NCBI GenBank assembly: GCA_019359035.1
Contig: JAHHIC010000029.1
Span: forward strand, 124,001-188,000
DNA from: Scytonematopsis contorta HA4267-MV1
GTDB lineage: Bacteria > Cyanobacteriota > Cyanobacteriia > Cyanobacteriales > Nostocaceae
DNA: 64,000 nt
Direction: 5' to 3'
Part shown: in pieces, positions 1 to 8,193 of the stretch
Layout: each line of letters starts with the position of its first letter
Numbering within the stretch: position 1 is the first letter of the stretch
Notes under the pieces: model-generated
Database searches by the model: none
Seen by the model: the letters and a program-made list of their open reading frames with translations, nothing else
What the model was told of the DNA's origin: nothing
Position numbers and translations under genes: made by a program

Positions 1-972
1 CGGAGTTTGAACCTGTGGAATCAGTTTCAGGTGTGATGGTTGGTGTTGCTTCTTGTTTCGTTTGTAAATTTGTATCTGCTTGTGGAGAAGTGAACGAATT
101 AATTTCTCTTGTGTGGATATCAGCTAGTTCAGCACTTTCGTTAGTAAACTCTCTTTGAATAACGGAGTTTGAACCTGTGGAATCACTTTTAGGAGTGACA
201 TTTGGTGTTGCTTCTTGTTTAGTTTGTAAATTTGTATCTGATTGTGGAGAACTTAGTGAATTAATTTTTCTTGTGTGGATATCAGCTAGTTCAGCACTTT
301 CGTTGGTAAACTCTCTTTGAATAACGAAGTTTGAATCCGTGGAATCAGTTCCAGGAGTGACGGTTGGTATCGCTTCTTGTTTCGGTTTTAAATTTGTGTC
401 TGCTTGTGGAGAATTTAGAGGATTAATTTCTCTTGTTGATATATCAGTAAACTCAGCACTTTTGTTAGTCAAATCTCTTTGGATAACGGAGTTTGAACCC
501 GTGGAAGAATTTCCAGATGTGACTGTTAGTATCGCTTCTTGTTTCGGTTTTAAATTTGTGTCTGCTTGTGGAGAATTTAGAGGATTAATTTCTCTTGTTG
601 ATATATCAGTAAACTCAGCACTTTTGTTAGTCAAATCTCTTTGGATAACGGAGTTTGAACCCGTGGAAGAATTTCCAGATGTGACTGTTAGTATCGCTTC
701 TTGTTTCGGTTTTAAATTTGTGTCTGCTTGTGGAGAATTTAGAGGATTAATTTCTCTTGTTGATATATCAGTAAACTCAGCACTTTCGTGAGCAAACTCT
801 CTTTGAATAACAGAGTTTAAACCCGTGGAAGAAGCTTGAGGTGTGACACTTGGTGTTGCTTCTTGTTTTGTCTGTATATTTGTATCCAGTTGTGGAGAAG
901 TTGACGGATTAATTTCTTTTGTTGATATATCAGCTAGCTCAACACTTTCATTAGTAATATCAAATCCGTTTG
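1..972. repeat. 162-bp in-frame tandem repeats
   Basis: A 162-bp unit repeats at constant spacing; equivalent positions are 1, 163, 325, 487, 649 and 811. A diverged unit follows at about 1066, offset 255 bp. Units starting at 487 and 649 look essentially identical, while the units on either side have drifted, which indicates recent expansion by unequal exchange. Because 162 is a multiple of three, copy-number change keeps the minus-strand reading frame. The array probably continues left of the window. Confidence 0.9.
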
Positions 973-1384
973 TATTATAATTATCTTCTTCTTTGCGTCT
1001 TTGCGATTCTGCGTGAGATAATAATTCCGAAGATGCTGGGGACGATATAAAATTTCTGTGGATAACAGAGTCTGAGCCAGTGGAAGAAGTTTCAGATGTA
1101 ACTGCTGTAGTTTCCAGTCTAGTCTGTATATTTGTATTATTTTTTTGAAAAAAGGGTGAATCTTGAAAAGGATTTTCAAACGTTGTGTAATCAGAAGTAT
1201 CCGAGTTTAAAAAAGCTGCATGGTCAAAATTTAATAATGAATTAGCCCCCAACGGAGACAAAAATTTAGGACTAATTAAACGCTGTCCTAAAGGTTGGTG
1301 AGCTAGTAATGGTTTTTTAATTCCTAAAGGTTCGTCATGCTCTGTTTGATTAGAATCAAACTTGGCTTCGTCATGTTCTATCAT
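1..1384 (-). CDS. Large repeat-containing CIS-cluster protein (partial, runs off left edge)
   Basis: The minus frame is open from an ATG at 1384 to the window edge (461 codons, no stop), so the C terminus is missing. The first ~130 residues are hydrophilic and begin MIEHDEAKFDSNQTEHDEP. After that come 54-residue tandem repeats, each with an STGSNSVIQR-type segment followed by AEFTDIST.EINP and SPQ.DTN. The start lies only 6 bases downstream of the stop of the tube-like gene at 1391, so it is probably co-transcribed with it. The IQR/VQR motif in each unit also occurs in the effectors encoded further upstream, which suggests a role in the same injection system. No enzymatic domain is visible. 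It could be a cargo, fibre or tape-measure-like protein; the function is not known. The plus strand of the repeats is also open over 339-791, which I treat as a shadow. Confidence 0.75.
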   Translation of the reverse strand, partial: MIEHDEAKFDSNQTEHDEPLGIKKPLLAHQPLGQRLISPKFLSPLGANSLLNFDHAAFLNSDTSDYTTFENPFQDSPFFQKNNTNIQTRLETTAVTSETSSTGSDSVIHRNFISSPASSELLSHAESQRRKEEDNYNTNGFDITNESVELADISTKEINPSTSPQLDTNIQTKQEATPSVTPQASSTGLNSVIQREFAHESAEFTDISTREINPLNSPQADTNLKPKQEAILTVTSGNSSTGSNSVIQRDLTNKSAEFTDISTREINPLNSPQADTNLKPKQEAILTVTSGNSSTGSNSVIQRDLTNKSAEFTDISTREINPLNSPQADTNLKPKQEAIPTVTPGTDSTDSNFVIQREFTNESAELADIHTRKINSLSSPQSDTNLQTKQEATPNVTPKSDSTGSNSVIQREFTNESAELADIHTREINSFTSPQADTNLQTKQEATPTITPETDSTGSNS

Positions 1385-1390
1385 AGATAA

Positions 1391-1891
1391 TTAATGACTA
1401 GAAAAGTAACCTGAACTATCCCGTCCGTTGAGAATTGTTGAACCACCAGCTTTTGTTTTTGCAACCTTCAAACCTTCATAAGTTAATGTTAGTTCTTCAA
1501 TTGCAACATTATTAGCATCTGCACTTAAACTCGGCGCCTTCCATGATATCGGAATAGCACCAATTAGCGTCCAACATTGCATTGTTTCTCCTGCTTGGTT
1601 GAATAGTAAAATATTAATATTACGACGTTCTTTAGCGTTTTTACCCACATCGCTCAATATCTTGCTAATCCAATTCCAAAAAGTTAAATCATTCGTAACA
1701 CCTCGTTTAAGAGTAATATCAGTAAATTCCGCTTGTCCTAACAGCACTCTTTGTTGGTCATTCACACCACCTTCTGAAAACTTTTCTGTTTTGACTGTTA
1801 TTGCTAACCCATCACATTCAGTGAAACTCGCAGTAATGCTGTTTTCAATTTCCACATAAAAACGATTGGCTGTTACATAATCTAAACTCAT
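1391..1891 (-). CDS. CIS tail-tube-like protein (T4 gp19 family)
   Basis: The 166-residue product has the layout of phage/CIS inner-tube proteins: an N-terminal NRFYVEIENSITASFTECDG segment, a central LKRGVTNDLTFWNWI motif, and a C-terminal IEELTLTYEGL strand. It most resembles the tube protein at 19663-20169, which has TLRRGLTISMTMWNWL at the same place, rather than the other two tube paralogues. It is separated from the sheath operon and sits just before the repeat protein. It may therefore be a tube-end or baseplate-proximal tube protein rather than the main tube subunit; that is inference. The C terminus carries an extra glycine/serine-rich tail. Confidence 0.85.
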   Translation of the reverse strand: MSLDYVTANRFYVEIENSITASFTECDGLAITVKTEKFSEGGVNDQQRVLLGQAEFTDITLKRGVTNDLTFWNWISKILSDVGKNAKERRNINILLFNQAGETMQCWTLIGAIPISWKAPSLSADANNVAIEELTLTYEGLKVAKTKAGGSTILNGRDSSGYFSSH

Positions 1892-1943
1892 ATTTATTGA
1901 TAATATTATTGACTATTACGCGATACTTAAAGTTGAGAAAAAA

Positions 1944-2105
1944 CTATAAATATTTCCCATAGTTTCGACTACGTTCTTTTTGGCTATGCAAATCTTTCTC
2001 CAATAATTTATAAACTTTCTCGCTCAGTTTTGATAGCAGTTGAGGATTATCTAAAACTTTTCGAGCTAGTTTACGGATTTCTTCATGGTTATCAAGGTAA
2101 GGCAT
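1944..2105 (-). CDS. Small helical CIS-cluster protein
   Basis: The 53-residue protein (MPYLDNHEEIRKLARKVLD...) has a charged helical sequence ending in an RSRNYGKYL-like tail. I chose the ATG at 2105 because an AAAGGAAA ribosome-binding site lies just upstream. A longer reading from 2183 would translate part of a dispersed repeat and has no such site. Small proteins of this look (helix with VY.LLEKDL and a basic tail) are common companions of tube genes in CIS clusters, but I cannot name the family with certainty. It lies between the nuclease-like effector and the tube-like gene on the same strand. Confidence 0.6.
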   Translation of the reverse strand: MPYLDNHEEIRKLARKVLDNPQLLSKLSEKVYKLLEKDLHSQKERSRNYGKYL

Positions 2106-2363
2106 AAAATTTCCTTTGTTAGGGAGCATCTCAATTTTGCAAAAAAAGTTTGCAGTGGGAGCATCTTGCTCCTTATTTGTCACACAAGCGGGCTAGAAGC
2201 CCGCACTACAAAAACGATAAATTTACACATTTGGGATGCTCCCCTTTGTTAGTCGGTAAAGAATATAATAAGTTTAATAGTACAGCCTAACTGACTCTAC
2301 TCGAAATTATATTCTTTAAGTAGTAGACAAAAGTATAATCCTATCTTTTTGTATGAGTGCTTT
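2106..2363. repeat. Intergenic stretch with dispersed palindrome
   Basis: No gene is seen here. The segment contains GGGAGCATC boxes in both orientations (near 2120, 2155 and, inverted, 2232) around a palindrome at 2188-2209 with GCGGGCT/AGCCCGC arms followed by CACTAC. The same palindrome recurs at 9724-9745 and 55868-55889. It looks like a mobile, MITE-like or REP-like interspersed element. Confidence 0.6.
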
Positions 2364-3920
2364 TCACATCGAATTATCTATTTCCATTTTACTATTGTTA
2401 TCGCTTTGCTCACTACTTGTTACTGGTGGTTTCAAAGTTTCGAGAATTCCAGGGTTCCATGCCGCATCTCGTTGTACGCGGTCAAAAATCTGCCCATTTA
2501 GTGGGCTAAAGCTGCTACTACCTTGTGATTTTGGTAATACAAATTTGTCATTTTTGTACAAGCCTTTTGGCGCAGACCATGCAATATTAATTTTTAATCC
2601 TAAGCGACCTTTTGCTTCTACTGTCCATCTAGCAAAGAGTGGATGATTGCTATCAGCCAATTTAGATAACTCTAAAATTCCATGTTCGTAAGGAATCATA
2701 TGCGAATTAGCTGTATTCGTACCTGCAACTAAATTGACTGCACTTGTAGCTCCTCCTAAGCGTGCGCCACGTATATGCAACCACTCCCAATCTGTAGAGC
2801 CACAACCAGGAGCATTTAGTGCTAAAGCATAAGCAGCAGCATTCATACCACCCATTGATGCTACTTGTCCTTCGCCACGTTCTTTTCCCTTTGCTTCTGC
2901 TGTAAATTCAACTTCCTGAACTGTTAACAGGGGAACCGTCTTTTCTAAATTACTGGCAGCAGTTTCTAGTTCTTTGGCATTTGATGAATTAATATCTTTC
3001 AGAGCCAAACTTTTACCAGCAAATACATACTTGCTTCGCTTGTCTTGTGGCTTTGAATCTTGACCAGTTACCGACGCTGGTCTACGCATATAAAAATATT
3101 TATCAGGTTCATAACTTTCTTCATAGAGCCTAGCAACTTCCAACAAATCAACTTTCCTTTCGGCGATTCTAGCCCTAATAGTTGATACATCAGTCTTAAT
3201 AAGGTTGACATTTTGGTGTTCTTGGGGCTTAAACCAGTTTGGTATTGAATTAACGTACCACAAAGCTCCTTCCGCAGCGCTAAAGCGGAAATTCATCTTG
3301 CCAATTTCGCCACTTGGTGTTGGTTCTCGTTTTGTCATTCGTGCAGCAATATTTGCTTGTGCGTGTTTCAAAATATCCTGATCTACCATACTCACAGAAT
3401 CGGGAGTCCAAGGTTTAGGTTGGGATTTGCCAAACATGTTGGTAACGTAAAACAACTGCTTGGAACTATTCATTAGTAAGTCAGCTTGATTTTTACCTCC
3501 TAGACCAGTGTATGAACCCAGATACTGATACTCTCCTTGTGGTTGCTCTGTATCATTATCTACCCAGCCATATAAATAGCAATCTTCATTATCTGGTTGC
3601 AGTAGTTTAAATTTCCTTTGAATTGTTGCTTTTGTAGATAGCTGAACTAACTTGTTTGGTCTTTGAACTTGAGGTTGGATATTCTCAGCGGCTATATTCA
3701 GCTTTGGTTGAATGGAGGGTGGTAATAGTTGGGTATTATTAGCAAAAATTGAGATTTTGGCGAAGTTATGACCTAACTTTTCGGCTGTGTCTTGGATTTG
3801 TGATGGTGATGGGTCAATTTGAGGCTGGATAGTAAAACTGCCTGGTGTAGATGCATTTTGCAATGGTGCTGATTTGGAATTTGGTAAAGCTTTTTCTTGA
3901 GGATGTATCCAATTTTTCAT
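2364..3920 (-). CDS. Putative CIS effector with nuclease-like C-terminal domain
   Basis: The protein has 518 residues. Residues 1-85 are a diverged copy of the N-terminal module seen in the proteins at 6565 and 8194: F.IQPQ, then a GHN..KISIFA block near residue 50 and IQPKL near 70, then a VQR motif. The middle is unrecognised. Residues about 372-412 contain WEWLHIRGARLGG followed by NLVAGT, AN and MIPYE, a pattern like the His-containing, NLV-type nuclease/toxin folds found at the ends of polymorphic toxins. I infer an injected nuclease, but the exact family is not certain and no immunity gene is obvious next door. It is followed downstream by the small helical protein and a tube-like gene. 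Confidence 0.6.
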   Translation of the reverse strand: MKNWIHPQEKALPNSKSAPLQNASTPGSFTIQPQIDPSPSQIQDTAEKLGHNFAKISIFANNTQLLPPSIQPKLNIAAENIQPQVQRPNKLVQLSTKATIQRKFKLLQPDNEDCYLYGWVDNDTEQPQGEYQYLGSYTGLGGKNQADLLMNSSKQLFYVTNMFGKSQPKPWTPDSVSMVDQDILKHAQANIAARMTKREPTPSGEIGKMNFRFSAAEGALWYVNSIPNWFKPQEHQNVNLIKTDVSTIRARIAERKVDLLEVARLYEESYEPDKYFYMRRPASVTGQDSKPQDKRSKYVFAGKSLALKDINSSNAKELETAASNLEKTVPLLTVQEVEFTAEAKGKERGEGQVASMGGMNAAAYALALNAPGCGSTDWEWLHIRGARLGGATSAVNLVAGTNTANSHMIPYEHGILELSKLADSNHPLFARWTVEAKGRLGLKINIAWSAPKGLYKNDKFVLPKSQGSSSFSPLNGQIFDRVQRDAAWNPGILETLKPPVTSSEQSDNNSKMEIDNSM

Positions 3921-3977
3921 TGCGAACCTCGAATTTGAATTTTTGCTAATTAATGTTTATCTCTTTCAAATAACTTT

Positions 3978-6446
3978 TTACTTTTGACCTGTTATCGGTA
4001 CTAACCCAGCCTTACCCAAAAGTTGTTGCACTTCTGATGTTCTAAGCATATCAGCAAATTTTTGCCCAATAGGGGTACGACTATTATCTGCTGGGTAAAC
4101 TACGACTATCGGATAACCGAGGGGGTAACTACCGCTTTTAAATACTTGAACGTTAGGCTGATAGCGACCTTTGTCGTTACACAAATCTGTAGATGGTTCC
4201 ACATCCTTACCATTATCTTGAATCAAAGTTTGCACTGCTGGTCGATTACCATCCACTAAAGCGAGGGGATATGCAGAACATTGACCAAAAACTTGACTGA
4301 GTGTCGCAAAACCGATACTACCGATATTGCTTTCTTCAAAATCGCGTAGTACTTGCTGGAGCATTGTTAAAGTCGGTAAAGTTTGAATAGGGGGTGCATT
4401 GGAAGTAATAAATGTACTAGATTGATTAGCTTTTTGTTGTTGGAGCAAATTTCTAAATGCCATAATCGCATTTTTATCTTTGAGTACTCGTTGCTCAAAT
4501 ATACGCACCGCTTCTTTTTCTGGTGGGAAATATAGCTTTACTGGTAAATCTGCACCACCAAGTTGTTGCCAATTGGTTATTTTACCTGTGTATAATTCAC
4601 GTAGCTGTTCTAAGCTAATTTTGCCATTTAACGCTTTCGGTAAGCCGCTTTCACGTTTTGCATAGCTAAATGCTACAAATACGACTAACCCATCATACGC
4701 AACTTCCCTATGTAACATCTGTGGTGTTAAATCATTAACTAAACTGGTAACACCAAAGTCAACTTTCCCCGATTGCACTTTAGCTAACGCTGTTTCGGGT
4801 AAATCTTCTGGTTGGAAATTAAGCTGTAATTTCGGTTGACTTTCTTTAAGTTTTTCTTCTAAAGTTTGATTTTTTAATATTAAATTCGTGCTGCGAAGAA
4901 TATAACTCCATATTCCTTTCCGTTCACCAGTATAAGTAAAATTTCCTGGTGGTACTGCTGGTACATCTTTGAGACAGCAAACCGTTACTTCCTCTGCAAT
5001 TTCTGGAGGTTCCTGTAATTTTTGGAAGACCAGCCACAACAAAGACCCCAGCAACAATAAACCGAGAATTCCGAATAGCCAAATAGGCGATCGCAATAGT
5101 TTGGTTTTTGGTTTGGCTTTTTCAATTTCCGTTTCTGCTGTAATTAATCTAGCTTCTGCTGGAGCGAACGGTGGTAATTGTAACAGCGTGATGCGTGCTT
5201 CTTCAGCACTAGCAAATGGCTTATCAAACTCTAAAAGTCTTAAAATAAAAGCTTTCAGGCTCGGTTCCACACTTCCCCAATGCTTATTTATCAAAGGGTC
5301 GAGTGGCTCGCCAGTCTCTGAGTATACAGTATCTCCCGTCAATAAATAAAAGGCAACATATCCCAAAGCTTTCAAGTCTTCGATTTTTGTAGGGGTAGTT
5401 ATTGGGGACATAGGAGGGTTAAATAATTTTTCCCACAGTGCTAAATCACACACATGTATGAAAAAATCCTTTGCCTCTGCCATTGTCAACGAACTATTTA
5501 CCAACGAGCTATCTACCAACAAACTATTTATCAGCAAACTATCAAGGCTAATATTACCGTGGGCAATACCCTGCTGGATATCACCCGAAGGAAGACGGAA
5601 TTTTTGTCCGTGGAGAAATTGTAAGGTTTGCAGTACTTGTTCCAGGACACGACGCACTTGTTGCGTGTTCATGGCTCCATTAGTAGCTAAGTAACTACCC
5701 AGAGTTGGATAGGCATCTAGGTTACTATTTGTTACCAAGTAACAGCGTTCGCTTACTGGGTCGCAAAACGCATCCCAAGGCACAATCAAGCGAATATCCT
5801 GTATTCTGCCATCAGCTAAGCTCAATCCCGTAAGACGTTCAAAGGATTGTTTACGTTGCCTTGTTTCCTCAGGATTAAAACAGCGATTGGGTAACGGGAA
5901 CTCTTTAATTATTACTGTCTGCTGGTCAATAGCTTGAATACCGCGATATAACCGCCCTTTACCCCTGTGTCCAATATAACTTTCGACTTTGTATCTACCC
6001 TTGTATCCCCGCAATTCAGTTTTGGGAAGGAAAATTACCGGGAAATTACATTTGACACAATACTGAGACTCCGGTTCTTGTTCTAAAGTTTTTTGCGTCC
6101 ACTCGCAGCCTAAAGGATTTGTTTCTAAGCAGCGGTACTTGCGATAAAGCGGGTCAACACCCAATGGAGCAGAGTCAGTATAAGTGACGGTCGGAGTTTC
6201 GTCAGTTTCTGCAACTGGTTCCAGGTTGTTTTCTTTCTTAAATAAATTGGGAAATGTTGATGTAATTTTTTCTTGTAAAGGAGCCGTTTTTTCTTGCAGG
6301 ACGGGAGCAAACCAGTTAAATTTCTTCAGCCATTGCTTTTTTTTTGGTGGCTGAGCTTTTGAGCTAACTTGCGAAGTTGGCTGTTGATTTAACTTTTCTT
6401 GTTCCCCAAGTTGTCTGAGTGTCTCTTTGCTTTTTTCCTTAACCAC
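3978..6446 (-). CDS. Membrane pseudokinase fused to phosphate-binding-protein-like domain
   Basis: The 822-residue protein has these parts in order: a basic/proline-rich N terminus (1-95); a four-Cys zinc-ribbon-like segment (C106, C114, C130, C133); a Ser/Thr-kinase-like domain (about 150-425); one membrane helix (about 454-475); and a PstS-like periplasmic binding domain (about 490-822, with GKITNWQQLGG and a C-terminal PLGYPIVVVYPAD). The kinase lysine is present (VIIKEF, K181). The catalytic loop reads HGN instead of HRD (296-298) and the DFG motif is DLA (334-336), so catalysis looks lost. A short near-repeat (LLINSLLVDSSLVNSSL) is inserted just after the HGN motif. Four-Cys kinases fused to binding proteins are known in cyanobacteria; a link to the injection system is inferred only from position. 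Confidence 0.75.
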   Translation of the reverse strand: MVKEKSKETLRQLGEQEKLNQQPTSQVSSKAQPPKKKQWLKKFNWFAPVLQEKTAPLQEKITSTFPNLFKKENNLEPVAETDETPTVTYTDSAPLGVDPLYRKYRCLETNPLGCEWTQKTLEQEPESQYCVKCNFPVIFLPKTELRGYKGRYKVESYIGHRGKGRLYRGIQAIDQQTVIIKEFPLPNRCFNPEETRQRKQSFERLTGLSLADGRIQDIRLIVPWDAFCDPVSERCYLVTNSNLDAYPTLGSYLATNGAMNTQQVRRVLEQVLQTLQFLHGQKFRLPSGDIQQGIAHGNISLDSLLINSLLVDSSLVNSSLTMAEAKDFFIHVCDLALWEKLFNPPMSPITTPTKIEDLKALGYVAFYLLTGDTVYSETGEPLDPLINKHWGSVEPSLKAFILRLLEFDKPFASAEEARITLLQLPPFAPAEARLITAETEIEKAKPKTKLLRSPIWLFGILGLLLLGSLLWLVFQKLQEPPEIAEEVTVCCLKDVPAVPPGNFTYTGERKGIWSYILRSTNLILKNQTLEEKLKESQPKLQLNFQPEDLPETALAKVQSGKVDFGVTSLVNDLTPQMLHREVAYDGLVVFVAFSYAKRESGLPKALNGKISLEQLRELYTGKITNWQQLGGADLPVKLYFPPEKEAVRIFEQRVLKDKNAIMAFRNLLQQQKANQSSTFITSNAPPIQTLPTLTMLQQVLRDFEESNIGSIGFATLSQVFGQCSAYPLALVDGNRPAVQTLIQDNGKDVEPSTDLCNDKGRYQPNVQVFKSGSYPLGYPIVVVYPADNSRTPIGQKFADMLRTSEVQQLLGKAGLVPITGQK

Positions 6447-6564
6447 GAGTGTAAACTTTGTGCGGTGTTTGTGCGGTATCCTTATGGCGGCATGGTAGCG
6501 TAATTATTGGTTGAGGGATATTAGACTTTTTGGTAGATGGTGTTGCTTGCGATGTTCTGAGTTA

Positions 6565-8133
6565 TTAGCTCTTAAAGCCTACAATTTTATTCGTATACCT
6601 TAAATAATCACCTCCAAACGCTTTCTGTATCTCGTAAGAAGCGCCTTTACTCAAACTAGTATCTCCTCGTGTTGTATGTTTGCCAATCGCCAATATTTCT
6701 ATTGTGCCGCTTGATTCTTCCCATATAATGGTTTTTCCACCTTTGGAAGATGCATGACTTTGGCTACTTTTGCCCACAGCAGTAAGACCTTTGCCCGTCT
6801 GGTAGTAATACAATTCGCCTTTCTTTCCTGAGTTTCTCATGCAATCTGAAATTTCATGACCCCAATTAACGCTTTCATCAAGCTCTTCATCCAAGAGGGT
6901 TTTCAGTCCTTTTTCATCCAAGTTGTACTCCTCTGAAGCAATCAGGAAAGCTTGTTGGGGGTCTTCTGTTAGTGCCTCTCTATCCCCCTGATTATCAAAA
7001 ATCAAACTAATAATCTTCTCATCTTCTTCTTCTATATACACTTCATCCCGTTGTAACTTTTCTTTAAACTGCTCTAAATTGTGGGGATAATCATTCACTG
7101 CTCCATCAAAATAGCTATAGAACTCCGTAATTCTCAAAAATTCTTCTTTTCTATTGTCTGCTTTTATGTTTTTAACTATCTCCGTACAATCTCCCTCTTC
7201 CAAATCCCCCATCTCATTCTTGTGGCTTAGAAGTCCGTAGAGTAGCTTGCCCCACTTTTCAACTTTTGTCTCAACTCCTCCAGCCATAAACAATGTTCTT
7301 ACGCCAATAAACGTATCATCCAAAAGATTTTCTATTTCTTTCCTTAATTCCTGTAGATTGCTGATACTACCTTTAAGCTCCTGGCCTTCATAATGGGGGT
7401 TTTCGTTTTCATCTTCTCTTTGAATCACAGACAATCGCTGTACAGTCCCCCCATTCTGTTGCACTACATGGGTCAACTCATGGGCAATTAACTCCTGTCC
7501 TCCTCGATTCCCAGGATTATATTCTCCCTGCCGAAAGAAAATATCTTTCCCAGTCGTAAACGCCTTAGCTTGTATCGATTGGTTCATCTGGTCAGATTGA
7601 GTACCAGTATGTACCCTCACACCCTCAAAATTAGCCCCAAATGCCTGCTCCATCGGTTGACGGATACTATTTGCTAAAGGTTGTCCGCTACCTCTTGAGC
7701 TTTGAATAGTATTTTCTAAGTCTGGTGTTGCTGCCATTGATTCCCCAGTCGCTAAGCGTTGTACCACTGGCTTCATCTGTAATCCCTCATCCTCTTTTGC
7801 CCCGGACTGACACTGTACAGCTGGAGTCAGAGGTGCATTTATTCTACTTACTACCTCTGCTGCCACCCTGTCTGCTTCCTGCTCATACTTATCCCCTGGC
7901 TTTCCAATTGTCAATTTCGGTTGAATCGGTAGCCCTGACGACTGCGTACCAGGCGCAAATAAAGAAACATTACTTAAGTGGTGACCAAACTGTGCTGCTG
8001 TTTCTAAGTCTCGCGGCGATTTTTTTTCGGCTTGAGGCTGGGTATTAAAACCGCATGATGCCAAAGCATTTTGTATTGGTATATAAGTAGAGTTTTTTGT
8101 AATTTTTCTTTGAACGTGGATCTTGATTTTCAT
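6565..8133 (-). CDS. Putative CIS effector with DUF4157 (zincin) domain
   Basis: I start at the ATG at 8133, giving 522 residues beginning MKIKIHVQRK and matching the starts of the sister proteins. Residues 1-95 are the shared module: FN.QPQ, FGHHLSNVSLFAPGTQ, IQPKLTIG, then YEQEADRVA. DUF4157 covers about 150-232, with FEGVRVHTG and the metalloprotease-like HELTH at 218-222, followed by VQR motifs. DUF4157 is the domain known as the eCIS core domain in effectors of these loci. The ~280-residue C-terminal part, acidic in the middle and ending in a short beta-rich region (TIEILAIGKHTT...), is not recognised and may be the toxin part. Its upstream neighbour on the same strand is the hydrolase effector. 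Confidence 0.75.
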   Translation of the reverse strand: MKIKIHVQRKITKNSTYIPIQNALASCGFNTQPQAEKKSPRDLETAAQFGHHLSNVSLFAPGTQSSGLPIQPKLTIGKPGDKYEQEADRVAAEVVSRINAPLTPAVQCQSGAKEDEGLQMKPVVQRLATGESMAATPDLENTIQSSRGSGQPLANSIRQPMEQAFGANFEGVRVHTGTQSDQMNQSIQAKAFTTGKDIFFRQGEYNPGNRGGQELIAHELTHVVQQNGGTVQRLSVIQREDENENPHYEGQELKGSISNLQELRKEIENLLDDTFIGVRTLFMAGGVETKVEKWGKLLYGLLSHKNEMGDLEEGDCTEIVKNIKADNRKEEFLRITEFYSYFDGAVNDYPHNLEQFKEKLQRDEVYIEEEDEKIISLIFDNQGDREALTEDPQQAFLIASEEYNLDEKGLKTLLDEELDESVNWGHEISDCMRNSGKKGELYYYQTGKGLTAVGKSSQSHASSKGGKTIIWEESSGTIEILAIGKHTTRGDTSLSKGASYEIQKAFGGDYLRYTNKIVGFKS

Positions 8134-8193
8134 AATCAGCCTCAAAGCTCTTTATGACACTAAAATATGCAATTTAATTTTGGAATAGGTTAT

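Noticed and set aside
339-791. Plus-strand open frame of three 54-residue repeats
   Set aside because: It lies opposite the larger minus-strand frame (1-1384), which has a proper start, spacing and protein-like composition; the plus frame is a shadow of the DNA repeats.
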